Shown here: positions 30,465 to 39,375 of the stretch, one piece after another | How positions within the stretch are numbered: the first letter of the stretch is position 1 | How the letters are laid out: each line of letters opens with the position of its first letter | NCBI GenBank assembly: GCA_963850915.1 | Contig: CAWKND010000006.1 | Location: 496,001 to 560,000, forward strand | From: CAVTWH01 sp963850915 | GTDB taxonomy: Bacteria > Actinomycetota > Actinomycetes > Mycobacteriales > Micromonosporaceae | Reading direction: 5' to 3' | DNA length: 64,000 nt | Notes under the pieces: model-generated | Seen by the model: only the letters and a program-made list of their open reading frames with translations | Told to the model about the DNA's origin: nothing | Databases searched by the model: none | Program-made: the position numbers and the translations under genes

Positions 30465-31475
30465 GTGCTGTGCCACCGGATCGGTCTGGTCGTCCACGAG
30501 GGCCGGCAGCGGGCGGTGACCGCTGCCGCGCAGGTGCGCGACTGGGCACTGGCGCAGGGCATCGAAGTCGTGGCCGTGGACGTATGGGATCCCGACTGGG
30601 TCAGCGGCCTGCGCCGCAACGCCCGGGACGAGATGGTGGTCGCCGGCCACCCCGACCTGATCCTGACGGTGGGCGGCGACGGTACCTTCCTGCGCGGTGC
30701 GCGGGTGGCGATGGCTGACGGGGCACCGGTACTCGGTGTCAACGTGGGCCGGGTCGGCTTCCTGACCGAGGTTGAGCCGTCCGAGGTCCAGTCGGCGCTG
30801 GAGGCTTTCCGGGACGGCCGGGCCCAGATCGAGGAGCGGCTGGTACTCACCATGCGGGCCGCCCGGCCACTGGAGGTACCCGAGCAGATGCAGGCGCTGC
30901 TCTGCTACGGTCGCGGACCGCTGCTGCCGTCGCCGCCCTACCGACAGGAGGCCGGGCACGGGCTGGAGCTGGATGTCAACGCGGTCAACGACATCGTCTT
31001 CGAGAAGCTGGCCCGCGACCGGCAGGCCAGCATCGAAGTGGAGATCGACGGTACCCCGTTCGCGGCGTACTCGGCTGACGCGCTGATCGTGGCCAGCCCC
31101 ACCGGCTCCACGGCGTACAACTTCGCGGCCGGCGGACCGGTGGTCTCTCCGCGCGCCCGCGTCATGGTGTTCACCCCGGTGGCTCCGCACATGGTGTTCA
31201 ACCGGTCGTTGGTGGTCTCGCCCGACGAGTCGGTACGGGTACGGGTGCTGCGCCGCTCGGGGCAGGTGGCGGTGAGCGTGGACGGGCAGTTGCGGGGGGT
31301 ACTGGACCCGGGCGACTGGGTGAGCGTGCACGCCGCCGCGGCGCCGGTACGCCTGGTGCGGGTACGCCCGGTGGACTTCTACGGCCGGCTGCGCCAGCGC
31401 TTCGCACTCGCCGACGCGCCCGCCGCAGTCGTGGACGGCGCGTTGCCGGTACCCGACTCCAGCCAGACGGAGTAG
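30465..31475 (+). CDS. nadK: NAD kinase
   Basis: A 336-residue NAD(+) kinase making NADP(+) from NAD(+) and ATP or polyphosphate. Signature GGDGTFLRGAR near residue 70, the NVGRVGFLTE block, NAVNDIVFEK and the conserved SPTGSTAYNFAAGGP near residue 210. The length is slightly above the usual 290-310 because of an inserted segment (YGRGPLLPSPPYRQEAGHG, about 144-162) and a C-terminal tail. It starts with GTG in a leaderless context. A polyphosphate kinase 2 gene lies elsewhere in the window. Confidence 0.94.
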   Translation: MLCHRIGLVVHEGRQRAVTAAAQVRDWALAQGIEVVAVDVWDPDWVSGLRRNARDEMVVAGHPDLILTVGGDGTFLRGARVAMADGAPVLGVNVGRVGFLTEVEPSEVQSALEAFRDGRAQIEERLVLTMRAARPLEVPEQMQALLCYGRGPLLPSPPYRQEAGHGLELDVNAVNDIVFEKLARDRQASIEVEIDGTPFAAYSADALIVASPTGSTAYNFAAGGPVVSPRARVMVFTPVAPHMVFNRSLVVSPDESVRVRVLRRSGQVAVSVDGQLRGVLDPGDWVSVHAAAAPVRLVRVRPVDFYGRLRQRFALADAPAAVVDGALPVPDSSQTE

Positions 31476-31565
31476 CCAGGCGGAGTAGCCAGCCGTCCCC
31501 GAGGAGTCTCGGCCTCGGCTGGCGTGTCACCAATCCGTTCAACGGACGCGGAGCTGGTCGACCCA

Positions 31566-31863
31566 CTACCCGCCGGCCATCGCGCCGAGAATGATGAAGG
31601 GTTCGGCGCCGTTGACGACACGTTCGGGCAGGGCACTCTCCGGCGCCTCGTTGGATAGGTCCTCCTCGCACGCGTAGAACCGCACGAACGGGCGACGTCG
31701 ACCGGTTTGGCGATCACGGATGGTGCCGAGCAGCATCGGATATCGCGTCTTCGAGGGCGTCCAGCACCGCCCGCTGGGTGACCGGTCCGGCCACCTCGAC
31801 GTGGACCTCACTACTCACGTGGGCCAGATTCTTCAGGTGGGCCGGCAAGACGATCCGGATCAC
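31566..31863 (-). pseudogene. MoaD/ThiS-like ubiquitin-fold protein, one frameshift
   Basis: The GTG at 31863 overlaps the stop of the BNR gene (GTGA, coupled). The first frame reads VIRIVLPAHLKNLAHVSSEV then VTQRAVLDALE; after one extra base near 31748 it continues YPMLLGTIRDRQTGRRRP, RFYACEEDLSNEAPESALP and ends FIILGAMAGG. The corrected product is about 98 residues. The N-terminal beta-grasp pattern and the C-terminal Gly-Gly are those of MoaD/ThiS/ubiquitin-like sulfur carriers or modifiers, whose end is adenylated. No MoeB/ThiF activating enzyme is nearby. The fixed +1 frame suggests a base-calling error. Confidence 0.75.
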
Positions 31864-32975
31864 GGCAACACCTGGACCTCGACCGACAGCACCGCCGGCA
31901 GGTCGCGCACGATCGGTGCCCAGCTGTCACCGCCGTCGGCCGATCGGTAGACCTGGCCGCCGGTGGTACCGAAGTAGATGCCGCACGGGTCGAGCGTGTC
32001 GACCGCCATCGCGTCGCGGTAGACGTTGACGTAGCAGTTGGACTGCGGCAACCCGTTGGTCAGCGGCTCCCAGTCGTCGCCACCGGTACGGCTGCGGTAG
32101 ACGCGCAGTTTGCCCTCGGGCGGGAAGTGCTCGGAGTCACTCTTGATCGGTACGACGTAGATGGTCTCCGGCTCGTGCGCGTGCACGGCGATCGGGAAGC
32201 CGAAGTCGGAAGGTAGCTCGCCGCTGATCTCACGCCAGTTCTCCCCAGCGTCGTCGGTACGCAGCACATCCCAGTGTTTCTGCATGAACAGGGTGTCCGG
32301 CCGGGCCGGGTGCTGGGTGATGTGGTGAACGCAGTGGCCGACCTCGGCGTCCTGGTCGGGAATCTCGCCCGAGCGCAGCCCCTTGTTGATCGGCAACCAG
32401 CTTGCGCCCGAGTCGTCGGTGCGAAACGCCCCCGCCGCCGAGATGGCCACGTAGATCCGGCCCTGATGCACCGGATCAAGGATGATTGTGTGCAGGCACA
32501 TGCCGCCCGCGCCCGGCTGCCACTGCGGCCCGGTCTGGTGCTGGCGAAGAGCGGTGAGCTCTGTCCACCCGATACCGCCATCCTTGGAGACGTACAGCGC
32601 GGCATCCTCGGCCCCGGCGTACACACAGTCGGGGTCGTCCCGCGACGGCTCGAGGTGCCAGATCCGCTTGAACTCCCACGGTCGGGGGGTGCCGTCGTAC
32701 CAGAGGTGCTCGCCGACATCGCCCGCGTAGGTGAAGTCGTTGCCGACCGCGTTCCAGGTCTGACCGCCGTCGTCGGAGCGGTGGATGACCTGGCCGAACC
32801 AGCCGCCGGAGGCCGATGCGTAGAGCCGGTCCGGGTCGGCGGGCGATCCGTTGAGGTGGTAGATCTCCCACCCGCCGAAGTGCGGGCCGTCAACTTTCCA
32901 GCTGTCACGTGTGCCATCCGACATCAGCGTGAACGCGCCCTTGCGCGTGCCGACGAGAACCCGTACACCGCTCAT
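31860..32975 (-). CDS. BNR/Asp-box repeat beta-propeller protein (exo-sialidase-like)
   Basis: A 371-residue protein; the ATG at 32975 follows AGAGAA. It contains at least six Asp-box motifs (S-x-D-x-G-x-T-W): SDDGGQTW, SKDGGIGW, TDDSGASW, TDDAGENW, SRTGGDDW and SADGGDSW. These repeats build a beta-propeller of the sialidase/sortilin/YCF48 kind. There is no signal peptide, and the sialidase arginine triad is not evident, so glycosidase activity is doubtful. Translationally coupled to the downstream MoaD-like gene, implying that the two proteins act together. Confidence 0.85.
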   Translation of the reverse strand: MSGVRVLVGTRKGAFTLMSDGTRDSWKVDGPHFGGWEIYHLNGSPADPDRLYASASGGWFGQVIHRSDDGGQTWNAVGNDFTYAGDVGEHLWYDGTPRPWEFKRIWHLEPSRDDPDCVYAGAEDAALYVSKDGGIGWTELTALRQHQTGPQWQPGAGGMCLHTIILDPVHQGRIYVAISAAGAFRTDDSGASWLPINKGLRSGEIPDQDAEVGHCVHHITQHPARPDTLFMQKHWDVLRTDDAGENWREISGELPSDFGFPIAVHAHEPETIYVVPIKSDSEHFPPEGKLRVYRSRTGGDDWEPLTNGLPQSNCYVNVYRDAMAVDTLDPCGIYFGTTGGQVYRSADGGDSWAPIVRDLPAVLSVEVQVLP

Positions 32976-33374
32976 GTTCTCTGCCTCTCGGTTGCCTCGA
33001 TGACCTGCGTGTTCAGACTGCCCGGCGAGGCGGAACTCACCGGTCCGACGGGCGATGCCCACGTGTCAGTCCTACTCTGCTCATACGACGGAATCGACAG
33101 GGCCACCGACACGGTTCAGCCGGTGCGGATCTGCGGGGCCATGGGTCAGCGGGTGCGGTCTCGGACGATCTCTGTGCCCTCCGAACGCGGTCCGGCAGGC
33201 CTGCCAGGGACGTGGCCCGCGGCAACGTCTCCGCGGCGAGAAATACCAGGAGTTGAGCGGTGGTGTCAGCGGGCGTACGCATCGCGAGAAGCCTACGAAG
33301 CCCTGCCGCGAGGTCTGCCGTAGCCGAGGAAACCGCTTTGACCTGGGCGGGAAACCCGGAGAGGATGCTCCGTT
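32976..33374. other. 399-bp stretch without a convincing gene
   Basis: It lies between the divergent BNR gene and the ABC ATPase gene. The minus-strand segment near 33270-33390 translates to a helical, Ala/Leu-rich piece (ATADLAAGLRRLLAM) that might be a gene remnant, but it has no start site and no family match I recognise. Both divergent promoters should lie here. Confidence 0.4.
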
Positions 33375-34183
<809 letters not shown>

Positions 34184-34187
<4 letters not shown>

Positions 34188-35046
34188 CCACGGCGACCGA
34201 CAGTGCCGGTATCCAGCGCGTGGACATCTACGAGCGCTACTCGCCGGTGGCCGCCTCGTTCTGGCGGATCATGGCGATTGCCCGCCGGCACGCGTACGTC
34301 CTTCAGCGCAGCCCGCACCGCCTCTTCGACGTGGTCGTCTGGCCGCTCGGTCGACGTGGTGCTGTTCGGTTCTATCGGGCTCTTCGCCGCCGGCCGAGCG
34401 ACCACCGGCGCCGGTCAGGTCGCCCTCTACCTGCTCGTCGGCGTGGTGCTGTGGCACGTCGTCTACCAGGCACAGATCGCGCTGGCCACCGGCGTACTGG
34501 AGGAGACCTGGTCGCGCAGCGTACTCAACCTGCTGGTCACGCCGATGAAGGAGTGGGAGTACGTGGCCGGGGTGGCCCTGTTCGGTCTGGTGAAACTCTT
34601 CGCCGGGGTGGGTGTGGTCGCCTTCATCGCCTGGATCGCGTACTCCTTCAGCATCACCAGCGATCGGCCTCGGGCTGATCCCGATCGCGCTGCTGCTGCT
34701 CGTACTCGGCTGGGCCATCGCGCTGTTCGTGGTCGGTCTGGTGCTGCGCTTCGGCTCCGGCGCGGAGGCGTTCGCATGGGGTGTGCTGTTCGTGGTGATG
34801 CCGCTGTCCGGCGTGTTCTACCCGGTCAGCTCGCTGCCGCTGGTACTGCGCCCGATCGGCGAGGCGCTGCCCACCACGCACGCCTTCGCCGCGGGCCGGG
34901 CATTCGCCATGGGCCAGCCGACCCCGTGGCACGAGCTGGCGCTGGCGACCGCCGGTACCGTCGGCGCGCTCGCCCTCAGCCTCGCCTACCTCGGCTGGAT
35001 GCTACGGATCTTCCGGTCCCGTGGCTTCGTCACCCGCTACTCGTGA
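34184..35046 (+). pseudogene. ABC-2 type exporter permease, two frameshifts
   Basis: Three consecutive frames together encode an intact permease of about 286 residues. The first frame (MTTATDSAGIQRVDIYERYS to DVVVWP) is followed after a +1 near 34350 by VDVVLFGSIGLFAAGR and VLNLLVTPMKEWEYVAGVAL, and after a second +1 near 34661 by GLIPIALLLLVLGWAIALF and GVLFVVMPLSGVFYPVSSLP, the conserved ABC-2 end. Six hydrophobic segments are seen. Both shifts look like single extra G bases (CTCGGTCG, CAGCGATC). It is coupled to the ATPase gene. The cargo is unknown; polysaccharide, lipid or drug export are options. Confidence 0.85.
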
Positions 35047-35067
35047 TGCCGCCTAACCCGCGGCCCG

Positions 35068-35121
35068 CATGATCACGTAAGAAATGTGTTGCTATGACAG
35101 CACTTTTCTTACGTGATCATG
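35068..35121. terminator. Bidirectional dyad between convergent genes
   Basis: Perfect 17-bp arms (CATGATCACGTAAGAAA and its complement at 35105-35121) enclose a smaller stem (TGCT/AGCA). It lies 21 bp after the permease stop and 63 bp from the convergent 35185 gene. AT-rich ends on both strands (GAAA/TTTC) fit a two-way terminator. Confidence 0.75.
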
Positions 35122-35184
35122 GGTGCTCCCGGGTGACGGGACGCGATCGGCGGCAGTCGGGTGGAAGGGGCGCTTCGCCGGTCG

Positions 35185-36393
35185 CTAGATGCCCAGTTCC
35201 TCCTCGGTGATCGCCAGCCCCATCGCCCGGTACTGGTCCAGGACCATCCGCCGGTGCGCCGGGTCGACGTTCAGCAGCGAGCGCCGCAGGTTCTCGATCA
35301 TCATCTGCCGTACCTGCGGCGGCATCCCGGCCGGTACCGCCCCGGGCTGCCCAGCTCCGGGATATCCGGCTGGCGGTGGCGGTGGGGCCGGATAACCACC
35401 GGCTGGCGGCGGCGTAGCCGAGTAGTTGCCGGCTGGCTGCGGAGCCGGCGGGTAGGCCCCCGGCGGATAAGCCCCGGGCGGATACGTGCCGGGCGGATAC
35501 GTGCCGGGCGGGTAGGCGGCCGGCGGGTAGCCGGCCGGGTTGGCGATCGCCTGGGCGATGGCTGCCTGGTACTGCTCGGACATCGCGGCCTGGAACTTCT
35601 CGGTACTGCGCGCCTGGTCGGCCATCCGGGCCGCGATCTGGTCGCCCATGGACGGCATCTCGTCCCACAGGATCTCGATGTCCCGGGGGTTGGTGGCTGA
35701 GACCAGTACCGGCATCGGCTCACCCGGAATGCTCAGCCGGCGACTGGGAATCTTGAACTTGGCCAGGTACACCGCGTAGGGCGGCCGGCCCGGGACGGCG
35801 ACCGAGAGTACCGCCGCGCTGTTGGCATTGAGCGTCACGCCGCTGCTGGTGGGGCCGCTGCCGTCGGCGTCACCGCCGGTCGTCTCGAAGCGCCCGCGGA
35901 CCGTCGCGACGATCGCCACCGCGCGCAGCCGGCCGGCCGGGGCGGGCTTGGTCGCGGCCTGCGCCACCTCGGCCCGGAAGCGGTCGGCTCGAGCCGCGGT
36001 CTTCTCATTTGGCGCCACCCCGGCGGCGGCGGCGACCTGCCGCGCGGCCGTGAAGGGGTCGGCCAGCGCCGGGTGGTTCGCCTCGGCCTGCTGCTGCATC
36101 GGCGGTACGGCCGCCCAGTCCACCACGAAAACCTCCGGGTGTACCGGGTCCACCGCCACCGGAACCGGCATCCCCATCGCGAGCCAGTGCGCGTCGGTGT
36201 ACCGCAGCGGCGCGCCGAGTACCCGCCGGCCGGTCGCGGCAGAGTCGATCACCACCCGGATCGTGCCCTTCGAGTGCGGCCCGCGCGACGGCGCGCCCTG
36301 TGGCGGGGCGTCGGCGGCCAGTACCAGCCCGGTGACCCGGTACCAGGACGGGTCGATCGGCTCCTCGGCGCGGTCCCGGTTGAACAAGCCCAT
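35185..36393 (-). CDS. Unrecognised protein with a Pro/Gly/Tyr repeat tail
   Basis: A 402-residue protein; the ATG at 36393 follows GAGGGGG. The first 240 residues contain conserved-looking beta strands (WYRVTGLVLAADAPP, GTIRVVIDSAATGRRVLG, VFVVDWAAVPPMQQQAE, PPYAVYLAKFKIPSRRLSIPGEPMPVLV) and a paired NPRDIEILWDEMP. Then come a short helical part, a low-complexity stretch with four to six YPPGT/YPPGA pentapeptides, and a final helix (RQMMIENLRRSLLNVDPAHRR). No signal or membrane helix. This looks like an actinobacterial family of unknown function, perhaps a scaffold or surface-complex component. Confidence 0.72.
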   Translation of the reverse strand: MGLFNRDRAEEPIDPSWYRVTGLVLAADAPPQGAPSRGPHSKGTIRVVIDSAATGRRVLGAPLRYTDAHWLAMGMPVPVAVDPVHPEVFVVDWAAVPPMQQQAEANHPALADPFTAARQVAAAAGVAPNEKTAARADRFRAEVAQAATKPAPAGRLRAVAIVATVRGRFETTGGDADGSGPTSSGVTLNANSAAVLSVAVPGRPPYAVYLAKFKIPSRRLSIPGEPMPVLVSATNPRDIEILWDEMPSMGDQIAARMADQARSTEKFQAAMSEQYQAAIAQAIANPAGYPPAAYPPGTYPPGTYPPGAYPPGAYPPAPQPAGNYSATPPPAGGYPAPPPPPAGYPGAGQPGAVPAGMPPQVRQMMIENLRRSLLNVDPAHRRMVLDQYRAMGLAITEEELGI

Positions 36394-36587
36394 CACGGCC
36401 CCCTCACGTCGGCGCCTGTCGATCCTAGGCTCGCCGATCGTAGGCCCGCGGACGTGTGGCATTCGTCCGGTGTTGGTGATCTGTCACCAGTCCGCTGCGG
36501 GCTGCCCGTTTCTCAGCACGCCCGGAGACTCAGCGGCCCGAGTCAGCGGCCCGAGTCAGCGGTCCCGAGTCAGCGGTCCCGGGGAGT

Positions 36588-37448
36588 TCAGCGCTCCTGC
36601 GGGAGGAGCGCGCTCGGCGGGGGGAGGGGCGAGTCGGTGGCCTGGGCGTCGGCGACCGGCTTGGCGCCGCCGGCGAACGCGGTGAGGTCGGGGCCGTACA
36701 TGACCCGGCCGGGGAAGACATCGCGGGCGGCAGCGCGGGTCAGTGCGGTGAGCGGCAGTTCGCTCTGCCCGGCGGCGAGTACCACGTTGCCGTACCGGCG
36801 GCCACGCAGCATGCCCGGGTCGGCGAGCAGGTACACGTGGGCGAAGGCGGTACCGAGGGTGGACACCTGGGTACGGGTGAACGCCAGCGGCGGCAGGTCG
36901 GCGATGTTGGCGGCGTACCGGCCGTGCGGGCGCAGTACCCGGGCCACCTGGGCGGCGTACTCGGTGCTCGCCACCGACCGGGGCATCTGGGCAGCGCTGT
37001 AGACATCGGCGAGCAGCAGGTCGTACCGCTCGGGACGGGTGGCGTCCAGCACGGTACGGGCGTCCCCGGCGCGTACCCGGATGTCCGCACCGCGCGGCAA
37101 CGGCAGCTCGCGGCGGACCAGTTCGGTGAGGGCCGCGTCGCGCTCGACCACCCGCTGCCGTGAGCCGGGCCGGGTGACCGCGATGTACCGTGCCATGCTC
37201 AGCGCGCCGCCGCCCAGGTGCAGTACGTCCAGTGGCATCCCGGCCGGCGCCGCCGCGTCGACGATGGAGGCGAGCCGGCGCATGTACTCGAACTCCAGCC
37301 GGGTCGGGTCGGCCAGGTCGACGTGCGACTGCGGTACCCCGTCCGTCAGCAGGGTGTAGCTCTCCGGCCGGTCCCGGTCGGGTACCAGCCGGGCGGTCCC
37401 GAAATCCGTCCGGTACTCGGCCGCCGCCCCCGCGCGCCGCCCGCTCAC
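36588..37448 (-). CDS. Spermidine-synthase-like methyltransferase-fold protein
   Basis: A 286-residue protein of the spermidine synthase-like family. The nucleotide motif reads VLHLGGGALSMARYIA, the acidic end of strand 2 is VVERDAAL and the catalytic-loop region is LLADVYSAAQMPRSVASTEYA. True spermidine synthases keep a D-S-x-D motif in that loop; here it is DVYS, so polyamine synthesis is not assured. Its GTG start overlaps the MarR stop (GTGA), so the regulator and enzyme are coupled. Confidence 0.8.
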   Translation of the reverse strand: MSGRRAGAAAEYRTDFGTARLVPDRDRPESYTLLTDGVPQSHVDLADPTRLEFEYMRRLASIVDAAAPAGMPLDVLHLGGGALSMARYIAVTRPGSRQRVVERDAALTELVRRELPLPRGADIRVRAGDARTVLDATRPERYDLLLADVYSAAQMPRSVASTEYAAQVARVLRPHGRYAANIADLPPLAFTRTQVSTLGTAFAHVYLLADPGMLRGRRYGNVVLAAGQSELPLTALTRAAARDVFPGRVMYGPDLTAFAGGAKPVADAQATDSPLPPPSALLPQER

Positions 37449-38017
37449 CGCCGCCGGACCGCCTTCGCCCGTCCGGCCGTGGCCGTTGCCGGCTCAGCTG
37501 CCCCCGGCGGTGTCTCCGCGGGTGTGTCGGCCGGCTTCGCGCTGGGGGCCTTGACGGGCGCCTTCCCGGCAGCCGGAGCGGCCGGCTCGCGCACGGCCTG
37601 GCACATCAGCAGCAGAGCCTGGTGGATGACGTCGAGGCCGGGCCGGTCGATCCGGCTCAGCAACTGGTGCAGCTTCTGGGTACCCGAGGTCACGATGCCG
37701 TCGATCGTGCGGCTGCCGTGTGCGGTCAACTCGATCCGGCGTACCCGCCGATCGGTCGGGTCCTCGCGCCGGGTGACCAGGCCCTGGATCACCATCCGGT
37801 CGACGATTCCGGTCAGCGTCGCCAGGCTGACCCCCATCGACCGGGCCAGCTCCTGCCCGCCGGAGCCGCCGCTGTGGTGCAGCATCAGCATGAGTTTCAG
37901 CTGCGACATGGTCAGTGGCGAGTCGAACAGCGGGTTGCTGCGGTCCTCGGCGAAACTGCGCTGCAACTCTCGCTGCGCGCTGATGATCTCGGCGATGACT
38001 GCCTTGGTGTCGGTCAT
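37445..38017 (-). CDS. MarR-family transcriptional regulator
   Basis: A 190-residue protein from the ATG at 38017, which follows GGGGAGAT. The winged helix includes MSQLKLMLMLHHSG, the recognition helix SMGVSLATLTGIVDRMVIQGLV and the wing RREDPTDRRVRRIELT. After the usual MarR dimerisation helix there is a low-complexity Ala/Pro/Lys tail of about 45 residues ending AKAVRRR, which is unusual for the family. It probably represses its own operon, including the coupled spermidine-synthase-like gene. Confidence 0.88.
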   Translation of the reverse strand: MTDTKAVIAEIISAQRELQRSFAEDRSNPLFDSPLTMSQLKLMLMLHHSGGSGGQELARSMGVSLATLTGIVDRMVIQGLVTRREDPTDRRVRRIELTAHGSRTIDGIVTSGTQKLHQLLSRIDRPGLDVIHQALLLMCQAVREPAAPAAGKAPVKAPSAKPADTPAETPPGAAEPATATAGRAKAVRRR

Positions 38018-38400
38018 CACATCTCCCCGGCCTCTGACGACGTGACCAGGCATTTCCCGGTATCTGCCGGCCCAGACGGGGGCACCGTCGGACGGCGCGC
38101 GTGCGTACGCGGCTCTTCAGCAACGTATCAGGTACCCGGGCAACAATGAACTGTTTGGGTAAGGCAAACTGTTCGGGTTGGACCGATCAAAGACCGCACT
38201 CGTTAAGATCAGCCAGCCGCGCGCGGGGCGGCGCCGGGAGCGGTACAGCCTGGACTGAGACGTAAGACACGCCGCAAGATGAACACCCCGTCCCCACGCA
38301 GGTTGCGGTGAGCTGACATTCTAGATAACTCGGTGCGCGATACTGGCCGGCCTGGCATCGCGCCCCGCGTTGCTCCCCTCGGAGAAACGGAGGTTCCCCG

Positions 38401-39321
38401 GTGATGCAGGAGGCACCAGCCAAGGCGTCCGGGCACCCCTCAACCGCGCCGGCCAGGCCGTCCAGCCGGCCGTTCGAGGTGATCCGCGACCTGGTCATCG
38501 AGGTTGTCCTACTCGGCCTGATGTTCGCCGTGTACGAGCTGGGTCGGCACCTGGCCGACGCGGAGGCCGGCGAGGCCACCGCGCACGCGCGTGACGTATG
38601 GCGGCTGGAGCGCTGGCTGCACGTACCGTCCGAGGCAACGATCCAGCACGCGGTTCTCGGCCACCTCGACATCGCCCGGCTCGCCAACCTCTACTACGTG
38701 GGCGTGCACTTCCCGGTCACCTTCGCCGTACTGGCCTGGCTGTTCGTCTGGCACCGCAGCGAGTACCTGCGGGTACGCACCGAGCTGATCATCGCGACCG
38801 CGATCGCACTGGTGATCCACATCAACTACCCGCTCGCCCCGCCGCGGCTGGTACCCGGCTTCGGCCTGGTGGACACGATGGTGACCGTCGGCCCGTCGGC
38901 CTACCCGTCGAGCACCAGCAGCGGCTTCGCCAACCAGTTCGCGGCGATGCCGTCGCTGCACGTGGGCTGGGCGGTACTGCTGGCCATCGCGGTCATCCGG
39001 GTCTACCGCAGCCGGTGGCGCTGGGCGGCGCTGCTGTACCCGGCCGCCACCTGGTCGGTCGTGGTGATCACCGGCAACCACTACATCCTGGACGGCGTCA
39101 TCGGCACGCTGATCGTCCTGGTGGCGGTGGGCGCCTGCGGCCTGGTACCCCGGTGGCGTACTGCCCAGGCCCGGGCGGAGCTGGCGCCGGCGTTCGTCGC
39201 CGGTACCACCGAGTCGGTCCGGCCGACCGCTACCGCGCTGGCATACAACGTGCCGCTCGGCCCCCGCCCGCAGTCGCGCCAGGTCGCGGAGGAAGCGCTG
39301 CAGGACGCCCAGTCCCGCTGA
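38401..39321 (+). CDS. PAP2-superfamily membrane phosphatase/transferase
   Basis: A 306-residue protein with about six membrane helices. Motifs of the PAP2_3 (inositol phosphorylceramide synthase-like) group are NYPLAPPRLVPGFGLVDT, AAMPSLHVGWAV (PSLH) and GNHYILDGVIGT, whose His and Asp complete the active site. It probably acts on a lipid phosphate outside the membrane. GTG at 38401 sits 7 nt after GGAGG; the ATG three bases later is possible. Confidence 0.88.
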   Translation: MMQEAPAKASGHPSTAPARPSSRPFEVIRDLVIEVVLLGLMFAVYELGRHLADAEAGEATAHARDVWRLERWLHVPSEATIQHAVLGHLDIARLANLYYVGVHFPVTFAVLAWLFVWHRSEYLRVRTELIIATAIALVIHINYPLAPPRLVPGFGLVDTMVTVGPSAYPSSTSSGFANQFAAMPSLHVGWAVLLAIAVIRVYRSRWRWAALLYPAATWSVVVITGNHYILDGVIGTLIVLVAVGACGLVPRWRTAQARAELAPAFVAGTTESVRPTATALAYNVPLGPRPQSRQVAEEALQDAQSR

Positions 39322-39375
39322 CCCTGCCCCGCCGACCCCGCCCCGGCCGCAGCGTCGGCCGGAGCGGGTGGCGGC

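Noticed and set aside
31860..32975. Secreted sialidase
   Set aside because: Asp-box repeats are present, but there is no signal peptide and the arginine triad needed for sialic acid binding is not evident. Called a BNR propeller only.
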